DNA of 64,000 bases, taken from assembly GCA_963839175.1 (NCBI GenBank), contig CAWIUB010000030.1, positions 193,808 to 257,807 of the forward strand, read 5' to 3'. This stretch comes from CAWIUB01 sp963839175 (GTDB lineage Bacteria > Actinomycetota > Actinomycetes > Mycobacteriales > Jatrophihabitantaceae). Made by a program: the position numbers and the translations under genes. Positions 61,060 through 64,000 of this stretch are shown here, one piece after another. The notes under the pieces were generated by a model, which did not search any database, was not told where the DNA came from, and saw nothing but the letters and a program-made list of their open reading frames with translations. Every line of letters begins with the position of its first letter. Position 1 is the stretch's first letter.

Positions 61060-62073
61060 ATGACAGCGAGCATCGAGGACGTCGCACGGCGTGCCGGGGT
61101 GTCGATCGCGACCGTGTCACGCTCGCTGCGCGGCCTGCCCGACGTCGCCGACGCCACCCGAGACCGGGTGCTCGAGGCCGCCCGTGAACTCAACTACGTC
61201 GCATCGCCTTTCGCGGCCGGCCTGGCCAGTGGCCGCACCGCGACGGTTGGCGTTGTGGTGCCGTTCGTCAACCGCTGGTATTTCGCAGAGGTGCTCGGGG
61301 CGGTCGAAGCGGTGCTGCATCAGGGCGGATACGGCCTGTTGCTGTACAACCTGGGCGATCCCGCTGGCCGTACCCGCTTCTTCGACGCCATGCCGATGCG
61401 CAAACGCGTCGACGCCCTGATCATCGCCAGCCTGGTGCTCTCCGACGACGAGGCCGCGGCGCTGCTCGGGCTGGGCTGCCCGGTTGGATCGCTCGGCGTC
61501 GACAGGCCAGGTTTCCATACGACGCGCATCGACGACAAGCAGGGTGCGCGGACCGCGGTGCGGCATCTGCTAGAGATGGGGCACCGTCGGGTCGGGCTCA
61601 TCGGCGGCGACACCGAGGACCCGATGCGGTTCACCCCCCCGCACCATCGCCGGGTCGGCTTCGTCGACGCGCTGACCGAAGCCGGGATCGCGTTCGATCC
61701 GCAACTGGAGGAACTCGGCTACTTCACCGTCGCCGGCGGCGAATCGGCCACCGAGGTGCTGCTGCGCCGGCCCCATCGGCCCACCGCGCTGTTCGCCGAG
61801 TCCGACGAGATGGCCTACGGCGCGATCCGGGCGATCCGCCACGCCGGGCTGCGCATCCCGCAGGACCTGGCGATCATCGGCTTCGACGACCACGACAGCG
61901 CGTCCCTGCTGGACCTCTCGACGATCCGTCAGCCGGTGGCCGACCAGGCCGCGGATCTCACGGCCCGGGTACTCGCTGCGATCTCGACGCCGGTCGCCGA
62001 GCCGGAGCTGGTGATCATGCCGACCGAGCTGGTCGTGCGCGGCTCGACCGATCCGACGCGCAGCGTCTACTGA
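61060..62073 (+). CDS. LacI-family transcriptional regulator
   Basis: A 337-residue repressor with N-terminal helix-turn-helix SIEDVARRAGVSIATVSRSLRGLPDVADATRDRVLEAARELNYVASPFAAGLASGRT and a periplasmic-binding-like ligand domain (TVGVVVPFVNRWYFAEVLGAVEAVLHQGGYGLLLYNLG; DLAIIGFDDHDSASLLDLSTIRQPVADQAADLTARVL). The ligand is probably a sugar. ATG 61060 has GAAGG upstream. No sugar transporter lies nearby, so its regulon must be elsewhere or include the divergent lnt side. Confidence 0.93.
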   Translation: MTASIEDVARRAGVSIATVSRSLRGLPDVADATRDRVLEAARELNYVASPFAAGLASGRTATVGVVVPFVNRWYFAEVLGAVEAVLHQGGYGLLLYNLGDPAGRTRFFDAMPMRKRVDALIIASLVLSDDEAAALLGLGCPVGSLGVDRPGFHTTRIDDKQGARTAVRHLLEMGHRRVGLIGGDTEDPMRFTPPHHRRVGFVDALTEAGIAFDPQLEELGYFTVAGGESATEVLLRRPHRPTALFAESDEMAYGAIRAIRHAGLRIPQDLAIIGFDDHDSASLLDLSTIRQPVADQAADLTARVLAAISTPVAEPELVIMPTELVVRGSTDPTRSVY

Positions 62074-62114
62074 CCGCTGCAGTCCGAATCTCGCCCGATC
62101 GTGCAACTTCCGGC

Positions 62115-63608
62115 TTAGTCCTCGTGTCTCAAGGCTGGCCAGAGCGCGGTCCATCCCCCGATCGGGGCGCGGCAGACGGCGATGGGTTCGCCTTGTTCTT
62201 CGTTGTCGACATCCAGACCGTTGTCCAGGCGAGCCTTGGTCACGCACGACTGGAATCGGCCGCGTACATCGCCGAGTTGTCCGCCGACGAAAACGACGAC
62301 GGTCGCGGATGCCGGGGGACGTCCCTGGTAATAGAGCTGGTTCTGGCCGCTGTACACGGTGGGCAGCAGGTAGCGGTGCCCGTACCGGTCGACCGCGCCG
62401 GCCTCGCCGTAGTTGCTGGCGATGATCACCGCGTCGGCACGATCCGCCGGCGAGAGCGTGGCGTAGACCTCGGCGATCTGGCGTACGTAGGTGGGCCAGC
62501 CGACCGTATCGCGGGCGACCTGGTTGATCCCCGGTATTGGGGTTGAACCGAGCGTGGACAACGGGACGAGGGGAAGCGCGAGCAGCACGCTGACCGCGGC
62601 GTTGAGCGCGACCCCGGCGATCACCAGGTTGCGCCGCCAGCCGGACATCCACTCCGCGGTGGGGACACAGCCCGCCGCATAAAGGACGGCGAGCAGTCCA
62701 AACGGGTAATAGAACTGGGCACCCATCGCGAAGACCAGCGCGAGCAGCACCGGGAATGCGGCGGCGAGGAATCGCACCTGCCGCCACTCCGGCCGACGGA
62801 CGAGGCCCACGATCCCGGCGATCCAAATCGGCACCAGCGGCGGGCCAAGGATCAGCAGCAGGAATGGCCACATCTGCGCGCGGACCTCGCCGGCGTTGTG
62901 CTCGGCCAGGGCGCGTCCCATGCTCAGCTGCGGCCAGCTGTGGGTGGCCTGGTAGACGAGGTTGGGTGCGCCGACGACGAGCGCCAGCGTGGCGGCGACC
63001 AAGACCCATCTGGACCACAGCGCTCGGCGCGGCCCGAACAGCATCAGCCCGGCAACAACGGCGACCAAGAGGATTGCGACCAGCAGTTTGTTGTACATGC
63101 TCAGCCCCACCACCAGGCCAGCGGCCAGCCACCATCGAGGTTGCCTGCGCAGCTGCGCGCGGATGACGAACAGCACAACCGCCGGCCACACCGGCAGGTC
63201 GATGGTCGAGGTGAGCAGCGCGTGCCCCATGATCAGCGGGAGGGAAGCGAACGCGTACCCCCATGCACACAGCGCCTGCGCGACGCGCCCTCCGCCGAGT
63301 TCGCGGGTGACCAAGGCCACGACGAGCACCGAGGTGACCGCGGCCAGGGTCGCCGGGATGCGCACTGCCCACGGCTGGTCGGCCAGCAGGCGACTCAGAC
63401 CGCGCGCAAGCAAGGGCGCCAGCGGCGGTTCGTCGACGTAGCCCCAGCCCGGGCGCAGCGTGCGGAAGTACAACTCGTCACGGTGGAAGCCGTAGCCTTG
63501 GCTGGTCACGGTGAGCACCGCGGCCTGCGTGGCCATAGCCGACACGACCGCCGAGCGAGCGAACGCGGGCAGCGCGTGAGTCCAGCCTGACCCGTCGGGC
63601 TGGAACAT
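62115..63608 (-). CDS. Polyprenyl-phosphate-dependent glycosyltransferase (family 39/ArnT-like)
   Basis: A 497-residue membrane GT-C glycosyltransferase with about 11-12 helices. The first extracytoplasmic loop has the catalytic Asp in YGFHRDELYFRTLRPGWGYVDEPPLAPLLARGLSRLL, and DEPP is a family hallmark. After the helices comes a soluble C-terminal part (VARDTVGWPTYVRQIAEVYATLSPADRADAVIIASNYGEAGAVDRYGHRYLLP). It would transfer a sugar from a polyprenyl-phosphate donor; the acceptor is unknown. Start 63608 (MFQPDG) is taken; 63653 and 63692 are upstream alternatives without clear ribosome-binding sites. Confidence 0.85.
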   Translation of the reverse strand: MFQPDGSGWTHALPAFARSAVVSAMATQAAVLTVTSQGYGFHRDELYFRTLRPGWGYVDEPPLAPLLARGLSRLLADQPWAVRIPATLAAVTSVLVVALVTRELGGGRVAQALCAWGYAFASLPLIMGHALLTSTIDLPVWPAVVLFVIRAQLRRQPRWWLAAGLVVGLSMYNKLLVAILLVAVVAGLMLFGPRRALWSRWVLVAATLALVVGAPNLVYQATHSWPQLSMGRALAEHNAGEVRAQMWPFLLLILGPPLVPIWIAGIVGLVRRPEWRQVRFLAAAFPVLLALVFAMGAQFYYPFGLLAVLYAAGCVPTAEWMSGWRRNLVIAGVALNAAVSVLLALPLVPLSTLGSTPIPGINQVARDTVGWPTYVRQIAEVYATLSPADRADAVIIASNYGEAGAVDRYGHRYLLPTVYSGQNQLYYQGRPPASATVVVFVGGQLGDVRGRFQSCVTKARLDNGLDVDNEEQGEPIAVCRAPIGGWTALWPALRHED

Positions 63609-63889
63609 CGGGCCGCGCTCAGTCGCAGCGGATGATGAGCCGGCGGGAGGCATTCCACTCCAGTGGCGGGGTCGGTGCGGATGAAACCTCACCCAACCAC
63701 AGCGCGCGGCGGCGCCGGTGTCAGGTCATTCGGCACTGCGGGCTGGCTGGTCGGCTGTCTGGTCAGGCTGGCGGGTGACTTGGCTTTCTAGGTGGCTGGT
63801 GTTTTTCGTCGCGTGGCGGTGCCGCGTCTTGTTGATCATCTCTGGGAGCATGTGCCTATGCCGCAGGGACGTGGTTGCCGGGGTGAGTC
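63609..63889. other. Intergenic region and probable left end of an insertion sequence
   Basis: No gene is supported. The GC content is lower and the stretch is rich in TGGCTGGT-type words. It should contain the left terminal inverted repeat of the IS1182-like element; this cannot be fixed without the right end. Confidence 0.4.
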
Positions 63890-64000
63890 GTGACGTTGGG
63901 GCTGGCGCCGAGGCAGGCTGATTTGTTCCGGTCCACGGCCGGGTTCTGTGACGGCCGGGTCGGACCGGAGTCGATCTACGGGCTGCTGCACCGGGAGTGT
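63890..64000 (+). mobile_element. IS1182-family transposase, 5' end (runs off the window)
   Basis: From GTG 63890 the frame reads LGLAPRQADLFRSTAGF, then CDGRVGPESIYGLLHREC, to the edge. This matches the N-terminus of IS1182-family transposases of actinobacteria. Only 37 residues are visible; the DDE domain lies outside. A GTG at 63883 is out of frame. Confidence 0.7.

Noticed and set aside
63718..63921. 67-residue ORF before the IS1182 transposase
   Set aside because: Trp/Arg-rich composition with no homology, lying across the presumed IS end and overlapping the transposase start in another frame.

Overview
The window is very GC-rich DNA from an actinomycete. The 5' part follows a gene order known from Mycobacterium tuberculosis (the Rv1822-Rv1832 block): a CDP-alcohol phosphatidyltransferase, DUF881, small basic protein, DUF881, gcvH, garA, a MerR regulator (FtsR type), a BFN-domain protein, a second MerR, and gcvP under a glycine riboswitch. 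RbpA, a split Ppm1/Lnt pair, an F420-type (LLM) oxidoreductase and many apparently leaderless genes also fit Actinomycetota. The genus cannot be fixed from the sequence; a Mycobacteriales/Frankiales-like lineage is an inference.

Layout. 1-10.3 kb: core block (der 3' end, tRNA-Pro, cell-envelope/central-metabolism genes, gcvP). 10.3-21.5 kb: accessory region with a large MalT/LuxR regulator, small unknown ORFs, an NADH-dehydrogenase-like gene joined by a deletion to a beheaded MFS gene, and an ECF42-type sigma factor with its DGPF (YCII) partner. A matched promoter pair links this sigma factor to a following operon (39-aa peptide, MFS exporter, YceI protein, SnoaL-like protein). 21.5-32.4 kb: DUF5999, HAD hydrolase, guaB1, trpS preceded by a Trp-Trp leader peptide and attenuator, ArsR plus CDF metal exporter, wax-ester synthase, and a TetR gene heading a heterodimeric ABC exporter. 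32.4-37.4 kb: malQ, then a debris zone with a DinB-like remnant, a VapBC-type toxin-antitoxin pair, a strong candidate chromosomal dif site, a uvrA-like stub cut exactly at that site, two VOC proteins and an AraC regulator.

37.4-44.6 kb: FAD reductase, a semialdehyde dehydrogenase / class III aminotransferase / FAD amine oxidase cluster, an LLM oxidoreductase and an MscS channel, closed by a long bidirectional hairpin. 44.6-50.2 kb: a minus-strand branched-chain-amino-acid-type ABC uptake operon with an upstream TetR gene. 50.3-63.6 kb: GDPD, rbpA behind a SigR/SigH-type promoter, a 6.4-kb accessory insert (SemiSWEET-like protein, two flavin monooxygenases, a LuxR regulator, and hydrolase and HNH pseudogenes), ppm1-lnt, a LacI regulator and a family-39-like glycosyltransferase. 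The right edge enters an IS1182-type transposase.

The most interesting signals are regulatory or structural: the trpS attenuator, the duplicated ECF promoter, the candidate dif site sitting on a gene-truncation breakpoint, the shared promoter box of the monooxygenase island, and the TetR operator placed between the -35 and -10 elements of a leaderless promoter.
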